Shown: positions 14,089 to 23,427, counted from the first letter of the stretch. The stretch: DNA of 64,000 bases from Streptomyces sp. YIM 121038 (GCF_006088715.1 NZ_CP030771.1:2232001-2296000); one strand, 5' to 3'. The notes: generated from the sequence alone by a model not told the origin. Numbers and translations are program-made.

Positions 14089-16947
14089 TCAGCGGGTCGG
14101 GTGGGGTGTCACCTGGCGCCACGGGGCGAAGGCGGTGGCCGTGCGCGGGAGGAGCGCGGCGAGTTCGGGGCAGTGGCGGAGGAGCACGGACTTCATGCCG
14201 CCCTTCTGGACCCAGTCGATGCCGAGCGGGGTGTAGATCTCGGGGCGGAAGTCGACGGTCAGGAAGCGGTCGCTCTGCAGGCGCCTGGTGGCCATCAGGA
14301 TGAAGACGCGGAACGCCGTGTCGCTGAAGCCGAATCCGGTGGGCGGGTTCTCGGCGAACAGGCCGATCACGGTGTCGATCTCGTCGACCGAGGCGTAGAC
14401 GTCCTTGAGGCGGGCCAGCGTCTCCGGGTCCTCGGTCAGGTCCTCGAAGCGGCGCACGCGCGGCTTGTGCAGACCCGCGAGGAAGTCGTTGTAGCGGGGC
14501 ACGCCGCGGCGCCGCGTACGGACGAGGTCGACGACGGACAGGTCGATGATCTCGCCCTCGCGTTCGAAGGCCTGGAGGGCGCGGGGGAAGTTGTGGAGCG
14601 TGATGGCGCCGGGGTGGGCGATGCCGAAGGAGTAGAGGGTGTTGGCCAGGCCCGTCTTGCGCAGTGCGCCCTCGGCGGCGGCGCCGTTGATGTCGGGGAA
14701 GCCGACGGTTTCGAGGCGCTGCCCGAACTGGTGCTCGCGCAGCTCGAAGTCGTCGGGGATCAGCGGGTGCATGCGGTAGACGGTGACGAAGTCCTCGGTG
14801 AGGGAGTACGGCGTGTGGTGGTGGTCGGGCAGCGTGCCCGGGATGCCGGTGAGCGCGTGGGCGTCGAAGAGCCACAGGCCGAGCTTGGTGAGCCAGCTGT
14901 CCGGCGGGCCGTCCCAGTTGGTGTGCAGTCCGATGTCGAGGGCCTCGGTGGCGAGGATCGCCGGGGTCCACTCCACGGTGTGGATCTTGGCGATGAGGGC
15001 GGAGACGACGAGCCGGGCCGTCTGGTAGACGGACTCCTCGCTCATGGCCGGGTAGGCCCCGCGCAGGGCGTCGCAGACGGCGTTGTGCTCGCGCGCGAAG
15101 AGGGTGTGCATGACGCTGAGGCCGAGCCACCAGCTGTCGGTGAAGCCGCTGAGCGGGACGCCGTGCCGGCCGATCGGCAGGTGCCCCTGCTCCAGGCGCA
15201 GCCGGGCGCCGCCGTCGGGGGCGCGCAGGGAGCGCGCGGTCGTCTCGTCCGCGCCGTACACCTCGGAGCCGTCCCACCAGTGCGAGGCGGTGTTGCCGAA
15301 GAGGACGGGCGGACGCCCCTCGGGCACGGGCAGGCCCTCGTTCTCGGCGAAGCGCATCACGGTCTCGGCGGGGCCGCCGGGCGTGTTGCGCCAGGACATC
15401 CCGCCGGGCAGCGGCACCTCGACGGTCTTGGTGCCCGCGGGGTGGCGCCGGTGGTTGACCCAGTCGTGCACCTGGAACTGGATCCAGGCGGCGGCGAGGA
15501 TGTTCAGCGAGGTCGCGGGCAGGAAGGTCTCGCGGTGCAGGAGCTGCCTGCTGACGGTGACGGGGTTCGGCGTGTCGAAGAGGTCGGGGCGGTAGTCGGG
15601 AGCGAGGTTGCGCCCGAAGGCCGCGCCGACGGAGCCCATGGCGGGCGCGGACAGGTCGTTGTACGTGCCGTCGTAGCTGCGCGCGGCGCGCAGCCGCTCG
15701 TCGGGCGGGCGCGGCACGGGCCCGGGCTTCGGCGGTGCCTCGTGCGCGTCGGTGTCGATGAGGTTGAAGCGGCGGAGCGCCCTGCGCAGGAAGACCAGGT
15801 TGAGCAGGCTCGCCCACGTCGGCAGGCGGTGCCAGGGCACGGAGCGGTTGAGGAGCCGGAAGGCGGCGCCCACGGGCGCTGAGAGGATCCGGTTGCGCAG
15901 GGGCTCCGGGGAGCGGAAGCGCAGGCCCGCGCGGTGGGCGGCGCTCGCTTCGTAGGCGGCCTTGCGGGCGCGGTTGAGGTTGCCGAGCGGCCGGAAGTCG
16001 TCGGTGGTGTACCAGGGGTTGAAGGCCAGTTCCTCCACGCGGCCCGCGGCGGCGCGGGCCGCGGCGGTGTCGAGGTCCTGGCTGGGGATGGTGAGCCGGG
16101 CGACGGGCAGGGCGGGCGCGACGGCCTCGCGCCAGTCGGTGGCGCCGTCCTCGATGGGGGTGCGCGTCTCGTCGACGTACCGCTGGACGCACAGGTCGAA
16201 GGAGACGTCGGCGCCCGCGAGCCGGTGTTCGAGGTCGCGGCGCAGGTGGTTGGGGTCGCGCCGGTCGGAGCGCGGCCCGGGTGCGGCGCCGCCCGCCGGG
16301 CGCAGCAGATAGCGGACGGGCCCCGCGTCGCCCCACAGGATCGCGCCGCGGCTCCAGTACGTCTCGCCCGCCAGGCTGGTGACGGCGTGCCGGGTGGCGG
16401 CTCGTACGGTGCGCCGCATGCGGGTGGCGGTGGCCGGGCCGACGGCCAGCGGCAGCTTGACGAAGAGGCCGAGGGCGGCCCGGAGCCGGCTGCGGGCGCC
16501 CGCCATGGCCCGGGCGAAGGCGACGAACTCGCGGGCGTCCTTGGCGTGGGACACCGGCCAGTTGGTGGCGAGCAGGTCGTGGCTCTCGTCGGCCGACACG
16601 TCGACGCGTACGGCGATGCCGCGCAGGTCGGCGGCGCCGTCGGCCTGCCGGATGCCGCTCGCGTTGGAGAGCCGTACGGTCGCCGGGTACTCGGCGCCGG
16701 GCCGGGCGAAGCCGCCGCGGAGCGCGTCGGGCAGGTCGTCGTGGAAGCGCAGGCGCGCGTTCTCCACGCCGAGCGCGGCCTTGGCGTGCTGGGTGCGGGC
16801 CAGGGAACCGGCGCCCGCCGCCCGCTTGTTGACGGCCTGGACCCTCATCAGCTCGCGGGCGAGCCGTTCGAAGACACGGCGCTCCGCTTCGGGGCTGCCG
16901 CCCAGATAGCGCTCGTAACTCCGCTCGTACGGTGTCGCTTGGGCCAT
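14089..16947 (-). CDS. Catalase-like / alpha-dioxygenase-type heme peroxidase fusion
   Basis: This is a 952-residue two-domain heme protein. Residues about 1-345 are catalase-related: distal His54 in RTQHAKA, VRLSNASG and the RGIAVR block, and R328-x3-Y332 in the proximal position (LNRARKAAYEAS). Residues about 420-950 resemble fatty-acid alpha-dioxygenases, linoleate diol synthases and cyclooxygenases: distal H494 in IQFQVHDWVNH, catalytic Y724 and proximal H727 in VYRMHPLIPDDF, and the HNAVCDAL helix. The expected chemistry is dioxygenation of a fatty acid by the second domain and processing of the hydroperoxide by the first. Corals fuse a catalase-like allene oxide synthase to a lipoxygenase in the same logic. 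ATG 16947 follows GAAGGGAAG. No signal peptide. Confidence 0.85.
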   Translation of the reverse strand: MAQATPYERSYERYLGGSPEAERRVFERLARELMRVQAVNKRAAGAGSLARTQHAKAALGVENARLRFHDDLPDALRGGFARPGAEYPATVRLSNASGIRQADGAADLRGIAVRVDVSADESHDLLATNWPVSHAKDAREFVAFARAMAGARSRLRAALGLFVKLPLAVGPATATRMRRTVRAATRHAVTSLAGETYWSRGAILWGDAGPVRYLLRPAGGAAPGPRSDRRDPNHLRRDLEHRLAGADVSFDLCVQRYVDETRTPIEDGATDWREAVAPALPVARLTIPSQDLDTAAARAAAGRVEELAFNPWYTTDDFRPLGNLNRARKAAYEASAAHRAGLRFRSPEPLRNRILSAPVGAAFRLLNRSVPWHRLPTWASLLNLVFLRRALRRFNLIDTDAHEAPPKPGPVPRPPDERLRAARSYDGTYNDLSAPAMGSVGAAFGRNLAPDYRPDLFDTPNPVTVSRQLLHRETFLPATSLNILAAAWIQFQVHDWVNHRRHPAGTKTVEVPLPGGMSWRNTPGGPAETVMRFAENEGLPVPEGRPPVLFGNTASHWWDGSEVYGADETTARSLRAPDGGARLRLEQGHLPIGRHGVPLSGFTDSWWLGLSVMHTLFAREHNAVCDALRGAYPAMSEESVYQTARLVVSALIAKIHTVEWTPAILATEALDIGLHTNWDGPPDSWLTKLGLWLFDAHALTGIPGTLPDHHHTPYSLTEDFVTVYRMHPLIPDDFELREHQFGQRLETVGFPDINGAAAEGALRKTGLANTLYSFGIAHPGAITLHNFPRALQAFEREGEIIDLSVVDLVRTRRRGVPRYNDFLAGLHKPRVRRFEDLTEDPETLARLKDVYASVDEIDTVIGLFAENPPTGFGFSDTAFRVFILMATRRLQSDRFLTVDFRPEIYTPLGIDWVQKGGMKSVLLRHCPELAALLPRTATAFAPWRQVTPHPTR

Positions 16948-17203
16948 CGGGCGCTTCCCTTCGCACGAGGTCGCGTACACGGCGGGAGGCGTCGACGCTA
17001 CTGGCGGCGCCGGGCGGCCGCAGCGCGCGATCCCGCCATGTGCGGGGGCCGCGCACGGGGTCGAACTGGCGGTCGGGCGGCGGTGTCCGGGCCCGTCAGC
17101 GGGGTGCGGCGGCGGCGCGGGGCGTCCCTCGCGGGCCTCGGCTCCCACGCACCCCACCGCGCCGGGTGCGGCGGTGGCCGGGTCGTGACGGGGCGCGGGC
17201 GGG

Positions 17204-17641
17204 TCAGTCGATGAAGTCGCCGTCCACGTAGACCCAGGCGCCGTCGACCCGCTCGAACCGGCTGCGCTCGTGCAGGGCGCCCGGGCTGCCGCCGTCGCGG
17301 TAGGCGGCGCGGAAGGTGACGGTGCCCGAGCTGTGGAAGGCGGTGCCGTCGGTGGTGTCCTCGATCTCCAGGCCCGTCCAGCGCAGCGCCGGGTCGAAGT
17401 CGACGCCCGGCGGGCGGGTGCGCGGATGCCACGTCCGCAGCAGATAGGCCTCGTCGCGCACGGCGAAGGCGCTGTAGCGCGACCGCATCAGCTCCTCGGG
17501 CGTGGCGGCGGCCGCCTCGCCGCGGTGCAGCCGCCCGCAGCACTTGTCGTACGGCAGGGCGGGGCCGCAGGGGCAGGCCCGGGAGCGGGGGGCACGGGGA
17601 GCACGGGGGGCGCGGGGCGCACGTGGGGACATGCGGGTCAT
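17204..17641 (-). CDS. YchJ-like SEC-C motif protein (UPF0225)
   Basis: The protein has 145 residues. The N-terminal metal-binding motif CPCGPALPYDKCCG is the SEC-C zinc signature, followed by ATPEELMRSRYSAFAVRDEAYLLRTWHP and an NTF2-like domain (FRAAYRDGG...ERSRFERVDGAWVYVDGD), which is the YchJ layout. The biochemical role is unknown. The first 18 residues are an APR repeat encoded by simple-sequence DNA. ATG 17641 and ATG 17632 are both possible starts; neither has a strong ribosome site. Confidence 0.85.
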   Translation of the reverse strand: MTRMSPRAPRAPRAPRAPRSRACPCGPALPYDKCCGRLHRGEAAAATPEELMRSRYSAFAVRDEAYLLRTWHPRTRPPGVDFDPALRWTGLEIEDTTDGTAFHSSGTVTFRAAYRDGGSPGALHERSRFERVDGAWVYVDGDFID

Positions 17642-17672
17642 TCTGCCGGGCGGGGCGGAGGCGGGGCGGGGG

Positions 17673-17752
17673 CGGGATGCGGGCGGGGCGGGATGCGGGC
17701 GGGGCGGGGAGTGGGCGGGGCGGGATGCGGGCGGGGCGGGATGCGGGCGGGG
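17673..17752. repeat. GC minisatellite, five 16-bp units
   Basis: CGGGATGCGGGCGGGG is repeated head to tail at 17673, 17689, 17705 (degenerate), 17721 and 17737, within the gap between the YchJ-like and gntR genes. Extra GGGGCGG-type sequence flanks it to 17648 and 17760. Length variation between strains is likely. Confidence 0.85.
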
Positions 17753-17783
17753 CGATGGGCGAGCCCCGAAGGGCCGCGGGCCG

Positions 17784-18485
17784 TCACGGGGCCAGGACGT
17801 CCAGTTCCTGGAGCGCGCCTTCCGCGATCTCGCGGGTCAGGGCCTCGGCGCGGGCCGGGTCGCCCTCCCGTACCGCCTCGGCGAGGCGCACGTGCAGGGT
17901 CACGGCCGCCGGGTCGGGGTCCTCGAACATCACGTCGTGGTGCGTACGGCCGGTCAGGACCTCGGCGACGACGTCGCCGAGGCGGGCGAACATCTCGTTG
18001 CCCGAGGCGTTCAGGACGGTGCGGTGGAAGGCGATGTCGTGCACCAGGTACGCGTCCAGCTGCTGGCCGCGCGAGGTGGCGACCATGCCGAGGGCGTACT
18101 CGGTCAGGGCGGCGCACTGCTCGGCCGTGGCGTGGCGCGCGGCGAGGCCCGCGGCGACCGGCTCGACCGCCGAGCGCAGGACGGTCAGGGAGCGCAGCTG
18201 GCGCGGGCGGTCGGCACCGGCCAGGCGCCAGCGGATGACCTGCGGGTCGTAGACGTTCCACTCCGCGGTGGGCAGCACGGTCACGCCGACCCGGCGCCGC
18301 GACGCGACCAGGTGCATGGACTCCAGGACCCGCACCGCCTCGCGCATCACGGAGCGGGACACCTCGAAGCGCTGCGCCAGCTCGTCCGTGCGCAGGACAC
18401 TGCCGGGCGGGTACTCGCCCCCGGTGATGCTGGGCCCGAGGCTGTCCAGTACGCGGGCGTGCAGCCCCGGGGCCTGTGCGGTCAT
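17784..18485 (-). CDS. gntR: GntR/FadR-subfamily repressor of gluconate use
   Basis: The protein has 233 residues. The winged helix is at about 10-75 (PGSVLRTDELAQRFEVSRSVMREAVRVLESMHLV) and an all-helical FCD effector domain at about 95-225 has the metal-site residues of the family (D/H pattern in AYLVHDIAFHRTVLNASGN and later HVRLAEAVREGD). It is divergent from gntK and gntP, so it very likely represses gluconate uptake and phosphorylation and is released by gluconate or 6-phosphogluconate. GTG 18539 gives 18 more residues, but then the GTCNGAC operators would lie inside the gene, so ATG 18485 is preferred. Confidence 0.88.
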   Translation of the reverse strand: MTAQAPGLHARVLDSLGPSITGGEYPPGSVLRTDELAQRFEVSRSVMREAVRVLESMHLVASRRRVGVTVLPTAEWNVYDPQVIRWRLAGADRPRQLRSLTVLRSAVEPVAAGLAARHATAEQCAALTEYALGMVATSRGQQLDAYLVHDIAFHRTVLNASGNEMFARLGDVVAEVLTGRTHHDVMFEDPDPAAVTLHVRLAEAVREGDPARAEALTREIAEGALQELDVLAP

Positions 18486-18521
18486 GGGGTCAGCGTACGA
18501 GGAGAGCAGCACGGTGAAAAA

Positions 18522-18560
18522 GTCAGACTTTTCTGTCACAGGCTCTTGAATTTGTCTGAC
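18522..18560. promoter_or_regulatory. Pair of GntR operators between gntR and gntK
   Basis: GTCAGAC (18522-18528) and GTCTGAC (18554-18560) are small palindromes of the GT-N-AC type that FadR-subfamily GntR regulators recognise. They flank the A/T-rich stretch that probably holds the divergent promoters. Confidence 0.65.
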
Positions 18561-18669
18561 CTAATGAGTTTCAGTGGCGTGAACGGAACGGGCCCGTGTC
18601 CGAAATCCCCCTGCGGGGAGCGGGCGACGCACCCCGGCCGATGTCGATGAAGACAGCGAGGCAGCAGCG

Positions 18670-19173
18670 ATGAGCACCCCCCACGTCGTCGTAGTGATGG
18701 GCGTCGCAGGAACGGGCAAGACCACGGTCGGCCCCCTGCTCGCCGCCCGGCTCGGCGTGCCCTACGCCGAGGGCGACGACTTCCACCCGCAGGCCAACAT
18801 CGCCAAGATGTCGTCCGGCACGCCCCTGACCGACGACGACCGATGGCCCTGGCTCGACGCCATCGGCGCCTGGGCGCGACTCCGCGCCGGGCACGGCGGC
18901 GTCGTCAGCTGCTCCGCCCTCAAGCGCGGCTACCGCGACCGGCTGCGGTCCGCCGCGCCCGGCCTCGTCTTCGTCCACCTCACCGGTGACCGGGCCCTCA
19001 TCGAGGACCGGATGAGCCACCGCGAGGGCCACTTCATGCCGACCGCGCTCCTGGACTCCCAGTTCGCGACCCTGCAGCCGCTCGGCGCGGACGAGGCGGG
19101 CGTGGCCGTGGACGTCGCGGGCACGCCGGAGGACATCGCGGACCGGGCGGCGAAGGCCCTGGCAGCCCGGTAA
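18670..19173 (+). CDS. gntK: Gluconokinase
   Basis: The enzyme phosphorylates D-gluconate with ATP to 6-phosphogluconate, the entry to the pentose phosphate pathway. The protein has 167 residues with a P-loop at 11-18 (GVAGTGKT), the gluconokinase motif EGDDFHPQANIAKMSSG, LTDDDRWPWL, VVSCSALKRGYRDRLR and the C-terminal GHFMPTALLDSQFATLQ. It is divergent from gntR and 114 bp upstream of the permease gene. Confidence 0.95.
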   Translation: MSTPHVVVVMGVAGTGKTTVGPLLAARLGVPYAEGDDFHPQANIAKMSSGTPLTDDDRWPWLDAIGAWARLRAGHGGVVSCSALKRGYRDRLRSAAPGLVFVHLTGDRALIEDRMSHREGHFMPTALLDSQFATLQPLGADEAGVAVDVAGTPEDIADRAAKALAAR

Positions 19174-19240
19174 CCCCCTCCCCGCACCCCTCCCCCGCAC
19201 CCCCTTTTCCTGCCCACTCCCCTTCCCCGCCCCCTCACGT

Positions 19241-19274
19241 ACGTACGCCCACACGCCGACGTACGCCCACACGC
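19241..19274. repeat. 16-bp direct repeat in the gntK-gntP gap
   Basis: ACGTACGCCCACACGC occurs at 19241-19256 and 19259-19274. The preceding 65 bases are nearly pure pyrimidine on the plus strand. It could affect expression of gntP; no function is known. Confidence 0.6.
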
Positions 19275-19287
19275 ACAAGGAACCACC

Positions 19288-20694
19288 GTGACCAGTCTCA
19301 GCGTCGAGATGCTGGCAGCGGACCCCGTCGAACCGATCACCTCGGCGGGCCATGCCCAGCTCGGCCTCGCCGTCCTCGCGGGCATCGCCGTCATCGTCCT
19401 GCTCATCACGAAGTTCAAGGTCCACGCCTTCCTGGCGCTGACCATCGGCTCGCTGGCCCTCGGCGCCTTCGCCGGGGCCCCGCTCGACAAGGCCATCGCC
19501 AGCTTCACGACCGGGCTCGGCAACACCGTGGCGGGCGTGGGCGTGCTCATCGCGCTCGGTGCGATCCTCGGCAAGCTGCTCGCGGACTCCGGCGGCGCCG
19601 ACCAGATCGTGGACACGATCCTGGCCAGGGCCGGGGGTTCCGGCGGCCGGGCCATGCCGTGGGCCATGGTCCTGATCGCCTCGGTGATCGGGCTTCCGCT
19701 CTTCTTCGAGGTCGGCATCGTCCTGCTGATCCCGGTGGTGCTCATGGTCGCCCAGCGCGGCAACTACTCGCTGATGCGGATCGGCATCCCCGCGCTCGCC
19801 GGTCTGTCCGTGATGCACGGCCTGATCCCGCCGCACCCCGGCCCGCTCGTCGCCATCGACGCGGTACAGGCCAACCTCGGCGTGACGCTGGCCCTCGGTG
19901 TGCTCGTCGCCGTCCCCACCGTGATCATCGCGGGGCCGGTGTTCTCCAAGGTCGCCGCGCGCTGGGTGGACGTGGCACCGCCGGAGAAGATGATTCCGCA
20001 GCGGGCCTCGGAGGAACTGGAGAAGCGGCCCGGGTTCGGCGTCACGGTCGCCACCGTGCTGCTGCCCGTCGTCCTCATGCTCTCCAAGGCGCTGGTCGAC
20101 ATCGTCGTGGACGACCCCGACGCGACCGTGCAGCGCGTCTTCGACGTCGTCGGGTCGCCGCTGATCGCGCTGCTCGCGGCCGTGCTCGTGGGCATGTTCA
20201 CGCTGGGACGGGCCGCGGGCTTCACCAAGGAGCGGCTCTCCACGACCGTCGAGAAGTCGCTCGCGCCCATCGCGGGCGTCCTGATGATCGTCGGCGCGGG
20301 CGGCGGCTTCAAGCAGACGCTCATCGACGTCGGGGTCGGGCAGATGATCCTCGACTTCTCCGAGGACTGGTCCATCCCCGCGCTGCTGCTCGCCTGGCTG
20401 ATCGCCGTCGCGATCCGGCTCGCGACGGGCTCCGCGACCGTGGCGACGATCTCGGCGGCGGGGCTCGTGGCGCCGCTCGCGGCGGACATGTCCACCTCGC
20501 ACACGGCCCTGCTCGTCCTGGCGATCGGTGCGGGCTCGCTCTTCTTCAGCCATGTGAACGACGCCGGGTTCTGGCTGGTGAAGGAGTACTTCGGCCTGGA
20601 CGTCGGCCAGACGATCAAGACGTGGTCGGTGATGGAGACGATCATCTCGGTGGTGGCGCTCGGGTTCGTGCTGCTGCTTTCGCTCGTGCTGTGA
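19288..20694 (+). CDS. gntP: Gluconate:H+ symporter, GntP family
   Basis: This is an inner-membrane gluconate importer of 468 residues with about 12-14 hydrophobic segments, within the usual 440-470 range. GntP hallmarks include the GVGVLIALGAILGKLLADSGGA region, LFFEVGIVLLIPV, SVMHGLIPPHPGPLVA and the C-terminal ATGSATVATISAAGLV plus SLFFSHVNDAGFWLVKEYF. GTG 19288 follows AAGGAA. It forms the gluconate module with gntK and gntR. A long hairpin ends the transcript. Confidence 0.95.
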   Translation: MTSLSVEMLAADPVEPITSAGHAQLGLAVLAGIAVIVLLITKFKVHAFLALTIGSLALGAFAGAPLDKAIASFTTGLGNTVAGVGVLIALGAILGKLLADSGGADQIVDTILARAGGSGGRAMPWAMVLIASVIGLPLFFEVGIVLLIPVVLMVAQRGNYSLMRIGIPALAGLSVMHGLIPPHPGPLVAIDAVQANLGVTLALGVLVAVPTVIIAGPVFSKVAARWVDVAPPEKMIPQRASEELEKRPGFGVTVATVLLPVVLMLSKALVDIVVDDPDATVQRVFDVVGSPLIALLAAVLVGMFTLGRAAGFTKERLSTTVEKSLAPIAGVLMIVGAGGGFKQTLIDVGVGQMILDFSEDWSIPALLLAWLIAVAIRLATGSATVATISAAGLVAPLAADMSTSHTALLVLAIGAGSLFFSHVNDAGFWLVKEYFGLDVGQTIKTWSVMETIISVVALGFVLLLSLVL

Positions 20695-20720
20695 CTCCGG
20701 CCGCGCCGTACCGGAACCGA

Positions 20721-20772
20721 GGCCGCCGCCCGTCCGCCCCCCCCTTCCCGGGGCGGGTGGGCGGCGGCCTTT
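20721..20772. terminator. Terminator after gntP
   Basis: GGCCGCCGCCC (20721-20731) pairs with 20759-20769, the inner part extends the pairing imperfectly, and TTTC follows. It lies between the convergent gntP and APC permease genes. Confidence 0.75.
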
Positions 20773-20792
20773 CGGCACGCCCCGGACCGGCC

Positions 20793-22397
20793 CTAGGCCC
20801 CCGGAGGCGGCGTCGTCGCGGCCTTCTCCAGTTGGAAGGCCTCGTTGCCCAGGCCGATGCGGGCGTGGGCCGCGGGCCTGCGGGCGCGGAGGTAGGCGCC
20901 GTGGGCGAGGCCGATGACCGCCGCCGCCGCGATGACGCCGGGCAGCAGCCAGGGCAGGGCGGAGCCGGGCCCCGCGGAGACGAGGATGTCGAAGTCCTTG
21001 ACGGTGTAGCCCGCGATGACCAGCAGGGCGACGGCCGCGAGCCCGGAGGCCACCAGGCGCCAGAGCTGGGCGCGCGCGGCCCCGCGGCGCACGAAGAAGA
21101 CGATGACCGCCACGGACGCGGTGGCCATGAGCAGCAGCACGCCGAGCGCGCCGACGTTGCCGCCCCAGGTGAACAGGTGCAGGACGGGCGCGGTGGGATC
21201 GCCCGCGGGCTTGTCGTCGGCGACGGCGAAGCCCACCACCACGGCGGCGGCCACCACGGTCTGCAGCAGCGAGCCGGTGCCGGGCGCGCCGCTCGCGCTG
21301 CTGGTCCGGCCGAAGGCGGCCGGGAGCAGGCCCTCGCGGCCCATCGCGAACGCGTACCGCGCGACCACGTTGTGGAAGCTGAGGACCGCCGCGAACATGC
21401 CGGTCACGAACAGGACGTGCAGGACGTCGGTGAAGGTGCCGCCGAGCCGGGACTCGGTGAGGCCGAAGAGCAGGCCCGCGCTCTGTTCGCGCGCGGCGGG
21501 CACGATGCCCGAGGGCCCCGCGGCCACCGTGAGCGCCCAGGAGCTGAGCGCGAAGAAGACGGCGACGAACCCCACGGCGAAGAACATCACGCGGGCCACG
21601 ACGACCTGGGGGCGGCTGGTCTCCTCCGCGTACACGGGCGCCTGCTCGAAGCCGGTGAACGCGGCGATGCAGAAGCACAGGGAGGTGGCGACGCCCGCGC
21701 CGGTGAGCGTGTCGGGGTTGAAGGCGTGCAGGGACACGCCCTCGGCGGCGGGGTCGGCCAGGGCGGCGACGTCGAAGATGACGACGAGGGCGACCTCCAC
21801 GAGCAGCAGCACACCCAGCACGCGCGCGTTGAGGTCGATCTTCAGCCAGCCGAGCACGGCGACGAGGGCCACGGTCACGAGCGCCGGGATCCACCAGGCG
21901 ACGGTGGTGTCCGCGTACTCGGCGAGCAGCCCGGACACCTCGAAGCCCAGCAGGCCGTACAGGCCCGCCTGGAGCGCGCTGTAGGCGACGAGCGCGACGG
22001 CGGAGGCGCCCGCGCCCGCGGTGCCGCCGAGCCCGCGCGATATGTAGGCGTAGAAGGCCCCGGCGTTGTGCACGTGCCTGCTCATCTCCGCGTAGCCGAA
22101 GCTGAACAGGGCGAGGACGACGCCGAGCGCGAGGAAGAGCAGGGGCTGGCCGACCACGCCCATCACGCCGTACGTGGTGGGCATGACGCCCGCGACCACC
22201 ATCAGCGGCCCGGTGGCGGCGAGCACGGAGAGCAGGAGCCCCGCCGTGCCGAGGCGGCCCGCGCGCAGCGCCCGCTCCTGGCCCATGTACGTGTTGATGT
22301 CCCCCTGGCCCGCGGCGGGCCTGCCGTGCGCCCCGGTTCCCGGTCCCGTGGGGTGCCCCGCTCTGCTTGCACTCGCGTTCGAACTGCCCGTCGCCAT
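20793..22397 (-). CDS. APC-superfamily amino acid permease
   Basis: This is an integral membrane transporter of 534 residues with about 12 hydrophobic helices. The N-terminal motif GLLLSVLAATGPLMVVAGVMP and FGYAEMSRHVHNAGAFYAYISRGLGG are APC hallmarks (unwound first helix, consensus amphipathic region), and CIAAFTGFEQAPVYAEET is the conserved loop after helix 6. The substrate is probably an amino acid or amine and is not identifiable here. Convergent with gntP. ATG 22397 follows AAAGGA. Confidence 0.85.
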   Translation of the reverse strand: MATGSSNASASRAGHPTGPGTGAHGRPAAGQGDINTYMGQERALRAGRLGTAGLLLSVLAATGPLMVVAGVMPTTYGVMGVVGQPLLFLALGVVLALFSFGYAEMSRHVHNAGAFYAYISRGLGGTAGAGASAVALVAYSALQAGLYGLLGFEVSGLLAEYADTTVAWWIPALVTVALVAVLGWLKIDLNARVLGVLLLVEVALVVIFDVAALADPAAEGVSLHAFNPDTLTGAGVATSLCFCIAAFTGFEQAPVYAEETSRPQVVVARVMFFAVGFVAVFFALSSWALTVAAGPSGIVPAAREQSAGLLFGLTESRLGGTFTDVLHVLFVTGMFAAVLSFHNVVARYAFAMGREGLLPAAFGRTSSASGAPGTGSLLQTVVAAAVVVGFAVADDKPAGDPTAPVLHLFTWGGNVGALGVLLLMATASVAVIVFFVRRGAARAQLWRLVASGLAAVALLVIAGYTVKDFDILVSAGPGSALPWLLPGVIAAAAVIGLAHGAYLRARRPAAHARIGLGNEAFQLEKAATTPPPGA

Positions 22398-22458
22398 GGC
22401 GCGGTCGTCCTTTCCGCTGGTCGTGGGTCGATCGGTCTGGGGTGGTGCCGCCTACGCG

Positions 22459-23427
22459 TCACGCGGTGCCGAGCGCGGCGGCCCGCGCGGCGGTGTAGGC
22501 CTCGTGCGGGTCCCGGTCGGGGTACGACCAGGGCGCTTCGGTCGCGTGCCGGCCGATGCGGTGGAACAGCGCGGCGGCCTCGGCCGACCGGCCCTCGCAG
22601 AACGTGGCGTGGGCGAGGAAGTTGAGGTCGACGAAGGCGCGCGGGTGGGCGGTGCCCGCCGGGGCGCCGCCCGGGGTCTCCCATTCGAGCCACCAGTCGA
22701 AGGAGGCCTTCATCACCTGCCGGGCGCGGCGGCTCGACCAGTGCCCGGAGGCGACCGGGTCGTGGCTCTCGCTGCCCGCGGCGGCGAGCACCCGGTAGCG
22801 CTCGGCGTGCGCGACGACCGGGAGCACCGCGAGCGGCGAGTGGGCGGGCACCTGCTCGGCCGCCCAGGTGGCGAAGTCGTACACCTCGTGCAGCGGGTCC
22901 TGGCCCGCGCCGGGCCGGCGCTCGGCGAGCCGCGCGAGCATCAGGTAGTGCGCGTGGTGGTGCTCGGGGTGGCGGTGCCTGACCTCGTCGAAGAGCCGTA
23001 CGACGTCCTCCTCGTGGCCGAGCGAGCGCTCCAGGAGCAGCAGCGCGAGCCAGGGCGTCGGGTCGGCGGGGACGCGTGCCGCCGCCTCCCGGCAGGCGCT
23101 GCGGGCCTTCTCGGAGCGCTCCTTGCCGCGCAGCGCGCGGTGCACGGCGGCGTGGGCGAGCAGCACGGCGGCGTCGGCGCTCTCCGGTTCGGCGAGGCGC
23201 CAGTCGCGGATCCACGCCGTGGTGCTCTGCTCGCGGGCGAGCACGTCGCAGCGGTGGCCGCGGCGGTCCCAGTCGTCGCCGGTGGCGGCGAGCAACTCCC
23301 GCACCTCGGTCCAGCGGCCCTGCGCCAACGCGGCGCGCGCGGCGACGAGTTCGGCGTCGTCGAGTGCGGCGTCGAAGACGTGGCTCGCACGTTTGCGAGA
23401 GCGACCGAGTGGTGGGGGTGGGGACAC
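22459..23427 (-). CDS. Hypothetical protein with TPR-like helical repeats
   Basis: The product is 322 residues from GTG 23427, which has GGGAGG nine bases upstream; an in-frame ATG at 23541 adds a low-complexity Pro/Arg segment and is less likely. The sequence is a series of Ala/Arg-rich helix pairs (LVAARAALAQGRWTEVRELLAATGDDW, DAAVLLAHAAVHRAL, TPWLALLLLERSLGHEEDVVRLF), the look of tetratricopeptide repeats, with WW-rich motifs near residues 230-260. No enzyme motif is present. It could be a scaffold protein. Same strand as the permease gene and 60 bp upstream of it. Confidence 0.65.
   Translation of the reverse strand: MSPPPPLGRSRKRASHVFDAALDDAELVAARAALAQGRWTEVRELLAATGDDWDRRGHRCDVLAREQSTTAWIRDWRLAEPESADAAVLLAHAAVHRALRGKERSEKARSACREAAARVPADPTPWLALLLLERSLGHEEDVVRLFDEVRHRHPEHHHAHYLMLARLAERRPGAGQDPLHEVYDFATWAAEQVPAHSPLAVLPVVAHAERYRVLAAAGSESHDPVASGHWSSRRARQVMKASFDWWLEWETPGGAPAGTAHPRAFVDLNFLAHATFCEGRSAEAAALFHRIGRHATEAPWSYPDRDPHEAYTAARAAALGTA

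Noticed and set aside
18571-21894. Very long minus-strand open frame over gntK and gntP
   Set aside because: It is an effect of GC-biased third positions antisense to strong genes; the translation is low-complexity.
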